This document shows, one piece after another, positions 56,575 through 63,985 of a DNA stretch of 64,000 nt; positions within the stretch are counted from its first letter, which is position 1, and the number at the start of each line of letters is the position of its first letter. The DNA is from JBCCTX01 sp964468435 (lineage in GTDB: Bacteria > Bacteroidota > Bacteroidia > J057): positions 1-64,000 of the forward strand of contig CAYXVE010000009.1 of assembly GCA_964468435.1 (NCBI GenBank). The letters are read 5' to 3'. The notes beneath the pieces were generated by a model. The model was not told where the DNA came from. It searched no databases and worked only from the letters and a program-made list of their open reading frames with translations. The translations under genes and the position numbers were made by a program.

Positions 56575-56791
56575 GAATGATCACAAAATGGATTGAGATA
56601 AAGAGATGATTTTATTAAATTTGTTTTCATTTATATTTTAATCCCTAATCAATATTACCCGATAAACAATCATATTGACCTGTGGTCTAAATAATCCTGT
56701 TTGCAGAAAAGTGATATTGATCCTATATACAGACTTTTGCCAAAAACTGGTGAATCATTTTTAAATCTTTCAATCGAAAAAACTTTAACAC

Positions 56792-57175
56792 ATGCAAATT
56801 CAAGGTAAGCTGTACGCAAAATTTGATACACAACAGATAAAAGAAACCTTTAAGAAGAGGGAATTTGTCATTGAATATATAGAAGGGAACCCTATGTATC
56901 CTCAGTATGTATTATTCCAGTTGATTCAGGATCGGTGCAACCTGATAGACAAATTTGGAAGAGGAGATGAGTTGACTGTGGAGTTCAATCTTCGAGGCAG
57001 GGAGTGGACCTCTCCACAAGGTGAGAAAAAGTATTTCAACAGTCTTGAAGCCTGGCGAATTACGCCTGCCGCTCAGCAATCTGCACAAGGAGGGGGGACA
57101 ACTTCTGCTCCAATGGAATCTCCTGCAGCCATGGACGTAACTGATATGTCAGATTCAGATGATCTTCCATTTTAG
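56792..57175 (+). CDS. DUF3127 protein with SSB-like acidic C-terminal tip
   Basis: A 127-residue protein. Residues 1-92 match DUF3127, a predicted OB-fold-like family common in Bacteroidota: VQIQG-type start (QIQGKLYAKFDTQQIKETF), KREFVIEYIEGNPMYPQYV, FQLIQDRCNLIDKFGRGDE and VEFNLRGREWTSPQGEKKYF. A Gly/Ala/Ser-rich linker follows and the protein ends in DMSDSDDLPF, closely similar to the DDDIPF tip through which SSB recruits repair and replication enzymes. A single-strand binding or SSB-partner role is therefore inferred. The 217-nt region before it holds no other gene. ATG at 56792. Confidence 0.88.
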   Translation: MQIQGKLYAKFDTQQIKETFKKREFVIEYIEGNPMYPQYVLFQLIQDRCNLIDKFGRGDELTVEFNLRGREWTSPQGEKKYFNSLEAWRITPAAQQSAQGGGTTSAPMESPAAMDVTDMSDSDDLPF

Positions 57176-57202
57176 GGATAAAAATAGGGATAATCAGGTG
57201 AC

Positions 57203-57277
57203 AAAATTGTGCTTATTTTAACATGTGTAAAATAAAACGATATTTTACTCTTTTATACAATAGATAAGCACGATTTT
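57203..57277 (+). terminator. Nested double hairpin downstream of the DUF3127 gene
   Basis: An outer inverted repeat pairs 57203-57216 (AAAATTGTGCTTAT) with 57264-57277 (ATAAGCACGATTTT): 14 positions with one wobble. Inside it, 57227-57234 (GTAAAATA) pairs perfectly with 57241-57248 (TATTTTAC) around a 6-nt loop. The outer right arm runs into a T-tract. It lies 27 nt after the DUF3127 stop and 31 nt before the receiver gene, so a terminator or leader/attenuator is plausible. Confidence 0.45.
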
Positions 57278-57308
57278 TGTTGCTTAAATAATATATACAA
57301 GGAAACAT

Positions 57309-57701
57309 ATGGCTACCTATAAGCGTGTCATGTTAATTGATGACAATGAAATCGATAACATCATCAACGAAAAAATCATAGAAGCTACTAATTTTGCTGA
57401 AAATATCCTTAAGTTTCAAACTGGACAGGAAGCATTAGAATATCTCTCCAGCAATCAGGATAATCTCGCAGAAATACCTGAGATCGTTTTTCTCGACATT
57501 AATATGCCTATCATGGATGGTTTCCAGTTTTTGGAAGACTTTGAAAAATTTTCTCAGGATGTACACGATCGTTGTAAGATCATTATGCTTTCATCTTCTA
57601 TCAGCCCCAAAGATATAGATCGTGCTGCAAGTAGTAAATATGTCAAAAAATATCTCAATAAGCCCCTGAAGCCCAGGTATCTCGAAGCGATTGTACTTTA
57701 A
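57309..57701 (+). CDS. Receiver-only response regulator
   Basis: A 130-residue single-domain receiver. Acidic-pocket Asp11 and Asp12 (VMLIDDNEIDN), phospho-acceptor Asp in VFLDINMPIMDGFQF near residue 61, the conserved Ser in MLSSSISP and Lys in YLNKPLKP are all present. There is no output domain. Such CheY-like proteins in Bacteroidota (the IDDNEIDN group) act in phosphorelays or by protein contact. The stop overlaps the start of the next short reading frame by one base (TAATG), suggesting that a coupled gene once followed or still does. Confidence 0.93.
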   Translation: MATYKRVMLIDDNEIDNIINEKIIEATNFAENILKFQTGQEALEYLSSNQDNLAEIPEIVFLDINMPIMDGFQFLEDFEKFSQDVHDRCKIIMLSSSISPKDIDRAASSKYVKKYLNKPLKPRYLEAIVL

Positions 57702-57943
57702 TGAATGGAGGATTAGATATTTCCCGGAGTAGTATATTCGAGCGACATCCATGGCTAGGATACATCCTCGGTACGGCGTTTATACTGATTATTCTGGATG
57801 TATGCGCTTCTATATTATTGCTAAATAATCGTCAAAGGGATATCATAACTTCCCATCCTTATTATCACCATGGCTTGATACCCAATCGAACATCTGTTGT
57901 AAGATGGGGTGAATGGTCTTACCTGGAGCACTCAGTATCCTGA
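57701..57943 (+). pseudogene. N-terminal fragment of an SGNH/GDSL-like membrane protein
   Basis: An 80-residue reading frame coupled to the receiver gene. It has a membrane helix (LGYILGTAFILIILDVCASI, about 19-38) followed by HPYYHHGLIPNRTSVVRWGE near residue 52. The pattern HPxYHHxLxPN...WGxxxY occurs near the N-terminus of membrane-anchored SGNH/GDSL-type hydrolases, which normally continue with a TNSLGF motif and a 250-300 residue catalytic domain. Here the frame stops 11 residues after the WGE, and none of the catalytic motifs follow in any frame. I infer a truncated gene. A genuine 80-residue single-pass protein is the alternative. Confidence 0.5.
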
Positions 57944-58355
57944 GTTGGTAGGTATTGAGGAAAATCCCTTTGATCCAATAGGTGTAGTGATCCGGCATAA
58001 TGTTAGCAAGGCAAAATTATGGCTGGATATGAAGCAGGGAGCAGATTTTGAGATCATCGATATACATCAGAACTATGTAGTTGATGAAGAACTGCTCCAA
58101 TGGCACAAAGCTGACGAAGAAGAGTCAAGGATCTATACCCGCGAAGATCAGGAAATTACAACATTACTACAGTCCCATCAGAATATTATTGGTAAGCCTG
58201 AGGAGATTATTCTAAATGTATCAGGAGACTTTATGGATATACCTCAACTGGATGAGATTCCTTTTGAAGCGATACCGCTTCAAAAGATAGGCCTGCAAAT
58301 AGATGAGTATCGGAGAAATACTGGAAAAGAACAAAACATGAGTTCGATACGGTAA
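57909..58355 (+). CDS. Unrecognised ORF, possibly a gene fragment
   Basis: A 148-residue reading frame with a GTG start that overlaps the preceding fragment by 35 nt. It is acidic, without signal peptide or membrane helix, and has well-formed amphipathic stretches (EELLQWHKADEEESRIYTRE; KPEEIILNVSGDFMDIPQLD). I do not recognise the family. Its start is unconvincing, and the neighbours on both sides are broken, so it may be the interior or C-terminal part of a disrupted gene rather than a complete one. The composition is protein-like, so the frame was or is translated. Confidence 0.45.
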   Translation: MNGLTWSTQYPELVGIEENPFDPIGVVIRHNVSKAKLWLDMKQGADFEIIDIHQNYVVDEELLQWHKADEEESRIYTREDQEITTLLQSHQNIIGKPEEIILNVSGDFMDIPQLDEIPFEAIPLQKIGLQIDEYRRNTGKEQNMSSIR

Positions 58356-58364
58356 ACCCATTGA

Positions 58365-58677
58365 TTTTTTTCGCAGTTACCCGCTGTCTGGGATGAGATA
58401 CAATTCCTGGAGGGAGAGATTGGAAAATGTGTTGTAATAGCCCGTAGAAAGGGAAGATAATAGTATCTAGGTGCTATTACTAATAAAAAAAGCAGGACGC
58501 TTAACATCGAATTACCTATGTTGGGGAAAGGAACTGTATATGATGTAGAACTATATAAAGATTTACCTTACAGCGATATTGAGATTACCGATCAAAAAAT
58601 AGACCGTGCAGCATCGACAAATTGTACGTTCGATCGAACCCAATGGTAGCATAACTATGATACGGACGCCTCAGTAA
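58365..58677 (+). pseudogene. Decayed C-terminal remnant of a GH97 family glycosidase
   Basis: Continuing in the frame of 58365 the translation reads SQLPAVWDEIQFLEGEIGK, CVVIARRKGR, two stop codons (58458-58463), then YLGAITNKKSRTLNIELPML and GKGTVYDVELYKDLPYSD, closely matching the C-terminal beta-sandwich of GH97 enzymes (LPTVWDET...GKYVVIARR...WYLGAITN...RTLxIDLSFL). The natural end SIEPNGSITMIRTPQ and a stop lies in another frame (58630-58677), so a frameshift occurred near 58610-58630. GH97 enzymes are alpha-glucosidases or alpha-galactosidases of about 650-700 residues; only the last 100 residues remain and no upstream catalytic part is seen. Codon-level decay shows it is not functional. 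Confidence 0.85.
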
Positions 58678-58695
58678 TACATGTAAATACACATA

Positions 58696-59214
58696 TCAAA
58701 ACGTATCATCAGGAATCGTTTGTCCAGTATCCTCTTTAATATCGTCTAATTGTTGGCGGATAATTTGAATAGTCTCTTCAGTATGGTGATCTTCCCATTC
58801 GAGCGGCATATGTGTGTTTTGATCTGAGGATACGGGCATATTAGCTGCCTGTTGGTTTTTTTGTCGTGCTTCCTGAAAGAAGTATATAGATCCTGTAACA
58901 ATCATAGAAGTAACCAACACCAGCACCCCCATCATCATAACTCGCAGTTGATTTTGTTTACTTATGGAAGTTATTTGCTTGGATTTGGGGTCGGGATGAG
59001 TTTCTGCAACAAATCTCATGATATTGTTGCAGGTTTCGTCGGAGGGATCTACCTCCATACGTATTAATTTGTCAACGATCTGTTGGTAAGATTCGAAGGT
59101 TTCCCAAAGTTGATCGTCAGTGTAAAGGGCATCCAGGAAAGCTTCACTTTCCCGGATGCTCATTTCATTATACAGAAATCTGATGATATCTTCTTCAGTG
59201 AACTTGTGTTTCAT
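58696..59214 (-). CDS. Putative anti-sigma factor, single-pass membrane protein
   Basis: A 172-residue protein. An acidic, helical cytoplasmic N-terminus (FTEEDIIRFLYNEMSIRESE) recalls anti-sigma domains of Bacteroidota ECF systems but lacks the HxxxCxxC zinc motif. One transmembrane helix near residues 91-112 (VMMMGVLVLVTSMIVTGSIYF) is followed by a polar, acidic outer segment of about 60 residues. The start overlaps the end of the ECF sigma gene by 20 nt, the classical sigma/anti-sigma arrangement, which is the main reason for the call. The signal it senses is unknown. Confidence 0.72.
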   Translation of the reverse strand: MKHKFTEEDIIRFLYNEMSIRESEAFLDALYTDDQLWETFESYQQIVDKLIRMEVDPSDETCNNIMRFVAETHPDPKSKQITSISKQNQLRVMMMGVLVLVTSMIVTGSIYFFQEARQKNQQAANMPVSSDQNTHMPLEWEDHHTEETIQIIRQQLDDIKEDTGQTIPDDTF

Positions 59215-59803
59215 AACTTATATTGCTATCAGCTTCGCTAGCCAGCTTCTTGAGATTAAGAAGAGCATATCGCATTCTACCCAGTGCAGTGTTGATACTC
59301 ACATCTGTCAGCTCTGCAATTTCCTTGAAGGAAAGATCTGCATAACTTCTCATGATAAGTACTTCTCGCTGCTTATCGGGTAGTAGTTGAATAAGCTTTC
59401 TTATGTAACGTGCATTTTCGTCTCTTATTATCTCTGACTCTGCACTTTCTTCTGCACGATGGACTGAGTTGAAGATATCATAATCTTCGCTCTCTCTCTG
59501 GAGGGGTGTACGCTGAGCTTTGCGAAAATGATCGATAGCAAGGTTGCGGGCAATGCGAATTACCCAGGGTAAAAATTTACCCTCTTCATTATATTTGCCG
59601 GATCTGATCATGGATACGATTTTGATCATTGTATCCTGAAAAAGGTCTTCAGCTATGCTGCGATCTTTGACGATCAGGTAAATAGTGGTAAATACCTTGG
59701 ATTTGTACCTGGTGAGCAAGACTTCAAAGCAAGATTCGTTACCTTCGATAAAGCGTTTGATCAGGTCTTTATCTTGTAGATCTGAGATTAGCCCTTTGTC
59801 CAT
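59195..59803 (-). CDS. ECF-family RNA polymerase sigma factor
   Basis: A 202-residue sigma-70 family factor with only regions 2 and 4. Region 2: GNESCFEVLLTRYKSKVFTT through SIAEDLFQDTMIKI and WVIRIARNLAIDHFRK near residue 87. Region 4: LPDKQREVLIMRSYADLSF and FKEIAELTDVSINTALGRMR (helix-turn-helix near residue 155). It would direct RNA polymerase to a small regulon under control of the overlapping anti-sigma gene. The spacer to the divergent uvrA gene is 236 nt. ATG at 59803. Confidence 0.95.
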   Translation of the reverse strand: MDKGLISDLQDKDLIKRFIEGNESCFEVLLTRYKSKVFTTIYLIVKDRSIAEDLFQDTMIKIVSMIRSGKYNEEGKFLPWVIRIARNLAIDHFRKAQRTPLQRESEDYDIFNSVHRAEESAESEIIRDENARYIRKLIQLLPDKQREVLIMRSYADLSFKEIAELTDVSINTALGRMRYALLNLKKLASEADSNISYETQVH

Positions 59804-59949
59804 AGGCTGAGTTTGATTTAAAGTTGTGATTTAAGACAATCTGTAGCGATTAACTCGGTGCTGATCATAAGCGTGAATGGGCAATATATCCAACAGCCGG
59901 GTTGAAAAATCGTTATATATAAAGAACGTGAGTTAAGTTTGACATCATA

Positions 59950-59981
59950 TTGAAATATTTTTGTCTTGTATTTTAACTTTA
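59950..59981 (+). promoter_or_regulatory. Bacteroidota-type promoter candidate for uvrA
   Basis: TTG at 59950-59952 is followed after 21 nt by TAACTTTA (59974-59981), close to the TTG-N19-21-TAnnTTTG consensus of the Bacteroidota primary sigma factor (last base A instead of G). It would start transcription near 59988, giving a leader of about 50 nt before the uvrA ATG at 60040. No other good match was seen in this spacer. Confidence 0.4.
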
Positions 59982-60039
59982 GTGTTTATTTATACGATTG
60001 GATAGTTATTATTCTATGCTAAATGGTTAATTATTCTGT

Positions 60040-62811
60040 ATGAATAGTATATACATAAAGAATGCCAGAGTGAACAATCTGAAGAACATTTCTGTAGAAA
60101 TTGAGCGTGAGAAGTTGGTGGTGATTACAGGTGTGAGTGGTTCAGGAAAGTCTTCACTAGCATTTGATACCCTGTACGCAGAGGGGCAAAGACGGTATGT
60201 GGAGAGTCTCAGCTCGTATGCCAGACAGTTTATGGAGCGCATGGATAAGCCCGAAGTGGATTATATTCAGGGAATCGCACCTGCAATGGCTATCCAGCAA
60301 AAGGTGAGCACCTCCAATCCACGCTCTACAGTAGGTACGGTTACGGAAATATATGACTACCTGAAATTACTTTTTGCCAGAGTGGGCAAAACTTATTCAC
60401 CCGTGTCTGGAAAATTAGTCACACGTGATGCAGTTAATGACGTTGTAGACTACCTGATTCATAACGAAGCAGGTAGTAAAATTCTTATACTGAGTGAAAT
60501 TTTTGTCCGCAGTAGAGGTTATAAAGCTGAGTTGGCGCTCAGCTTGCAGAAAGGTTTTTCGCGTATTTGGGAAGATGGAGCAGTTAAATACATTGAAGAA
60601 TTGCTCGATGAACCCAAACTTCCCCGGAAAAAATCTTTTTATCAACTCATAGACCGAACCAAACTCAAACTGGATGACATCGATGATACCCGTTCACGTC
60701 TGGCAGATAGTATACAGACTGCCTATCAGGAGGGCCTGGGAAGTTGCTCTATACAAGTCAATGAGGAGGAGCTCAAGCATTTTTCCGAAAAGTTTGAGGC
60801 AGATGGAATCTCTTTTGAAGTTCTCTCTGTCAATCTCTTTAGTTTTAATAATCCCTATGGAGCCTGCAAAGCTTGTGAAGGATTTGGACGTATACTGGGT
60901 ATCGATGAAGATCTTGTCATACCCTATAAAAACCTATCGGTATATGAAGGGGCGGTAGCACCGTGGAGAGGTGAGGTTATGGGACAATATCAGGATGAAT
61001 TTATTGAGGCGGCTACCGAAGTAGATTTCCCCATACACAGACCTTACTACGATCTCAATGACAAGGAACGTGATATGCTGTGGAATGGTACTCATGGTGC
61101 CTGGGGTATCAACCAGTTTTTTCAATATCTCAGTTCCAAAACTCATAAAATTCAATATCGGGTCATGCTGGCAAGATACCGGGGTTATACTACCTGCCCT
61201 GAGTGCAGGGGTAGCCGTATTCGCAAAGATGCTTTATATGTAAAAGTGGATCAATATGATATTGCTGAGCTGATGTTTTTGGAATTGGAGGAATTGCAGA
61301 AAGTAATCTCACAAATAAAACTAGATGAGCGTTCAGAGCATATTGCAGAAAGAGTACTAAAAGAAATCAGGGACAGACTGGAATACCTTAACCGTGTGGG
61401 GCTGGGCTATTTGACCTTGAGTCGCAAGATCAACACACTTTCTGGAGGCGAGATGCAGCGCATACGTCTGGCAACTTCACTAGGCAGTGGTCTGGTAGGT
61501 GCCATGTATATCCTGGACGAACCTAGTATCGGTTTGCATCCCAGAGATACCGACCGGCTGATCTCCATTCTGGAAGACCTACGTGATCGGGGTAATACGG
61601 TCATCGTCGTGGAGCACGATGAAGGCATCATGCACAAGGCAGATCAGCTGATCGATATGGGCCCCGGCGCCGGCGAACTGGGCGGCGAAGTGGTTTTTAA
61701 CGGCAGATACGAAGAGCTGGAATCTGCACAAACACTGACTTCCGATTATCTAAAGGGGCTAAAACTGATACCACTGCCAGAGAAACGACGTAAATTATCC
61801 AATTGGATGAAGATCAGAGGTGCGCGCTTGCATAACCTCAAAGGAGTAAATGTGGATATTCCACTCCATGCACTATCAGTGATTACAGGAGTAAGTGGGT
61901 CAGGGAAAAGTACACTGATCCAGAAGATATTATATCCCACGATCCGTAGACAACTGGGAGAGAGTACTGTCAAGACCGGATTTATCGAAGGGATGGAAGG
62001 CGATTGGAAATTGATCGAAGGGGTAGAGATGGTGGATCAGAGCCCGATAGGCCGTAGTGCACGTTCAAATCCTGCTACTTATGTGAAAGCTTATGATTAT
62101 GTCCGTGAATTATTTGCTTCGCAACCTAAGGCTCAACTCAAAAACCTCAAACCCGGTAATTTTTCCTTTAACATAGATGGAGGGCGATGCGATGAGTGCC
62201 AGGGAGAGGGCTATGTAACGGTGGAAATGCAGTTTCTTCCGGATGTAAAATTGCTGTGTGAGGTTTGTCAGGGCAAACGTTTCAAAAAGCACATACTGGA
62301 GATTACTTATAAGGGAAAAAATATTGATGATGTGTTGAACATGACCATCTCGGAAGCATTGCAGTTTTTTGATGATGAGAAAAAGATTAAAAACAAGCTG
62401 GAGGTACTGGAAAGGGTAGGACTGGGATACTTGAGAATGGGACAAAGTACCAGTACTCTCTCTGGAGGTGAAGCCCAGCGGATGAAGCTGGCTTTTTTTC
62501 TGAGTCAGAGTTCACAGAATCAGGGCGTGGTTTACATCTTTGATGAACCCACTACCGGACTTCATTTTGATGATATCAACAAACTCCTTATTGCGATCTA
62601 TGAACTCATCGAAAGGGGAAATACCGTCCTGATCATCGAACACAACCTCGATGTGATCAAATGCGCAGACTGGATTGTGGATCTGGGACCAGAAGGGGGA
62701 AATGGGGGAGGGCAGGTGATTTTCCAGGGAAGGCCGGAGGGACTATTGACGGTAGAAGAGTCTTATACAGCAAAGTATTTGAAAGGGAAACTTCCTGTAG
62801 TGGAGAGGTAA
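60040..62811 (+). CDS. uvrA: Excinuclease ABC subunit UvrA
   Basis: Damage-recognition ATPase of nucleotide excision repair; loads UvrB at lesions. The 923-residue protein has two ABC ATPase halves: Walker A GVSGSGKSSLAF near residue 33 and GVSGSGKSTLIQKIL near residue 615, with signature motifs LSGGEMQRIRLA and LSGGEAQRMKLA and the Walker B motifs YILDEPSIGLHP and YIFDEPTTGLH. Zinc-binding Cys pairs appear as CKACEGFGR and CPECRGSR in the first half and CDECQGEG and CEVCQGKRF in the second. Length is typical (about 940). It faces away from the ECF sigma gene and has its own promoter-like site. Confidence 0.98.
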   Translation: MNSIYIKNARVNNLKNISVEIEREKLVVITGVSGSGKSSLAFDTLYAEGQRRYVESLSSYARQFMERMDKPEVDYIQGIAPAMAIQQKVSTSNPRSTVGTVTEIYDYLKLLFARVGKTYSPVSGKLVTRDAVNDVVDYLIHNEAGSKILILSEIFVRSRGYKAELALSLQKGFSRIWEDGAVKYIEELLDEPKLPRKKSFYQLIDRTKLKLDDIDDTRSRLADSIQTAYQEGLGSCSIQVNEEELKHFSEKFEADGISFEVLSVNLFSFNNPYGACKACEGFGRILGIDEDLVIPYKNLSVYEGAVAPWRGEVMGQYQDEFIEAATEVDFPIHRPYYDLNDKERDMLWNGTHGAWGINQFFQYLSSKTHKIQYRVMLARYRGYTTCPECRGSRIRKDALYVKVDQYDIAELMFLELEELQKVISQIKLDERSEHIAERVLKEIRDRLEYLNRVGLGYLTLSRKINTLSGGEMQRIRLATSLGSGLVGAMYILDEPSIGLHPRDTDRLISILEDLRDRGNTVIVVEHDEGIMHKADQLIDMGPGAGELGGEVVFNGRYEELESAQTLTSDYLKGLKLIPLPEKRRKLSNWMKIRGARLHNLKGVNVDIPLHALSVITGVSGSGKSTLIQKILYPTIRRQLGESTVKTGFIEGMEGDWKLIEGVEMVDQSPIGRSARSNPATYVKAYDYVRELFASQPKAQLKNLKPGNFSFNIDGGRCDECQGEGYVTVEMQFLPDVKLLCEVCQGKRFKKHILEITYKGKNIDDVLNMTISEALQFFDDEKKIKNKLEVLERVGLGYLRMGQSTSTLSGGEAQRMKLAFFLSQSSQNQGVVYIFDEPTTGLHFDDINKLLIAIYELIERGNTVLIIEHNLDVIKCADWIVDLGPEGGNGGGQVIFQGRPEGLLTVEESYTAKYLKGKLPVVER

Positions 62812-62849
62812 CTGTGTATAGTAGTATTTTGAGAGAACCTGAGTACCTG

Positions 62850-62935
62850 CCAGAAGCATGTATAGATCTCCATTAGGCATTGTAATCTTTATTTAGATAT
62901 AATACCGTTTGATGCATTCAAACTCATGCTTCTGG
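62850..62935. repeat. Inverted repeat downstream of uvrA
   Basis: CCAGAAGCATG at 62850-62860 and its exact reverse complement CATGCTTCTGG at 62925-62935 are separated by 64 nt. A further GTAC pair lies just outside both arms. It sits between convergent uvrA and the secreted-protein gene, so it may help end transcription in both directions; the long spacer makes a simple hairpin terminator less likely. Confidence 0.5.
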
Positions 62936-62969
62936 AAGTACCCGCTCATTATGATTTAGTATCTGATTA

Positions 62970-63866
62970 TCATCTACATCTCGCGCCACCGCGCTGAATG
63001 GCATACTGCGTATTACCATTGCGCCATCTTCCCTGGCGGATCAACTGCTTGCTGACAGCATACAAATTGGTATTACCACTGTTAAAGGCCAGTAAGACAG
63101 CTGGCTGTCCCTGATGGGAGACCAACTCCCATCTGCCGGAGTTGCGACCATGAGAAGCTCCCTGTGCGTTGTCTCCATAACTGCCATCCACATTATAAGA
63201 ACCTTCATAAGTGATGTAGAAGGACCCATCCGGACAGTAATTGACATAGGTGAGGGAACTAGCCACATGGTCTGACACATATGAACTCCTGTTGTAGATG
63301 ACTACCTGGCAACCAGCGACCATGTTGCGCAATTCGGGATCGTTCAGTACTGGATAAGGGTTTTTGGAAAGTGTTGACTGACTGGAATAGGTTTTCATTT
63401 CTTCTGTAGCATGTCCGCGCGCATGCTGAGAATAACCATAATCGTAGTCCTGACCCTGAGGAGCACCAGCACCCTGAGAACCCTGCTGCATGTAAGGGGT
63501 AAGATCCACACCAGCGAGATTGTGTTCGGGACTAGTCATGTAAAAAGTTTCTGTGTATCCAAATGCCTGGATTACGAGGGCATTTTGATTAGTAGAAGCT
63601 GTAAAGTTGGCTGGCCCATTGGTTGCGTAGATAGTACCTGACATCTGGCTACCATGGGCGTTTCCTCTCAGGGCAAAATTGGCGCCATAAGTGGTCATTA
63701 CACCATGATATTCGTTACCTTCCTTTTTGAGCTGGAGGGTGATTGTCTGGCTGTTGTTGACAAACATTCCGGTTTGTATGCCTGTTTGTGCCATGATTTT
63801 ATCCGTACAAAGAAGGGAAATCGTACAAACAAGTGCGATAAAGTGTCTTCTGATTGTGTTTATCAT
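62970..63866 (-). CDS. Secreted protein of unknown function
   Basis: A 298-residue exported protein with signal peptide (INTIRRHFIALVCTISLLCT, cut near IMAQ). Residues about 30-115 form a beta-rich domain with repeated G-x-M and Asn/Thr strands (GMFVNNSQTITLQLKK, GVMTTYGANFALRGNAHGSQ). A Gln/Gly-rich linker (about 125-160) leads to a second beta domain (about 180-290) with two Cys (CQVVIY and NYCPDGSFYITYEGSY) and a GRWELVSHQGQPAVLLAF motif resembling lipocalin-like strands. There is no T9SS tail. I do not recognise a family. ATG 63866 chosen; a TTG three codons earlier is possible. Confidence 0.8.
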   Translation of the reverse strand: MINTIRRHFIALVCTISLLCTDKIMAQTGIQTGMFVNNSQTITLQLKKEGNEYHGVMTTYGANFALRGNAHGSQMSGTIYATNGPANFTASTNQNALVIQAFGYTETFYMTSPEHNLAGVDLTPYMQQGSQGAGAPQGQDYDYGYSQHARGHATEEMKTYSSQSTLSKNPYPVLNDPELRNMVAGCQVVIYNRSSYVSDHVASSLTYVNYCPDGSFYITYEGSYNVDGSYGDNAQGASHGRNSGRWELVSHQGQPAVLLAFNSGNTNLYAVSKQLIRQGRWRNGNTQYAIQRGGARCR

Positions 63867-63921
63867 GTTTAACAATTTTTTGTGAGTTGAATCATTTTAC
63901 CTTCAGACCCATCATTTTTGG

Positions 63922-63985
63922 GGGAAGGCAGGGATAAATGGATAAGTGTTTAAATAATAGAACAATAATGATTGTGAGCCTTCCC
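63922..63985. repeat. Inverted repeat at the window end
   Basis: GGGAAGGC at 63922-63929 and GCCTTCCC at 63978-63985 are exact inverted copies 48 nt apart, in the region upstream of the minus-strand secreted-protein gene. The window ends here, so the neighbour on the far side is unknown. It may be an operator, a leader hairpin or chance. Confidence 0.3.

Noticed and set aside
57901..57943. Single sequencing error joining the 80- and 148-residue frames into one gene
   Set aside because: Even when joined, the product does not continue the SGNH pattern after WGEWSY, so one base change would not restore a recognisable gene.
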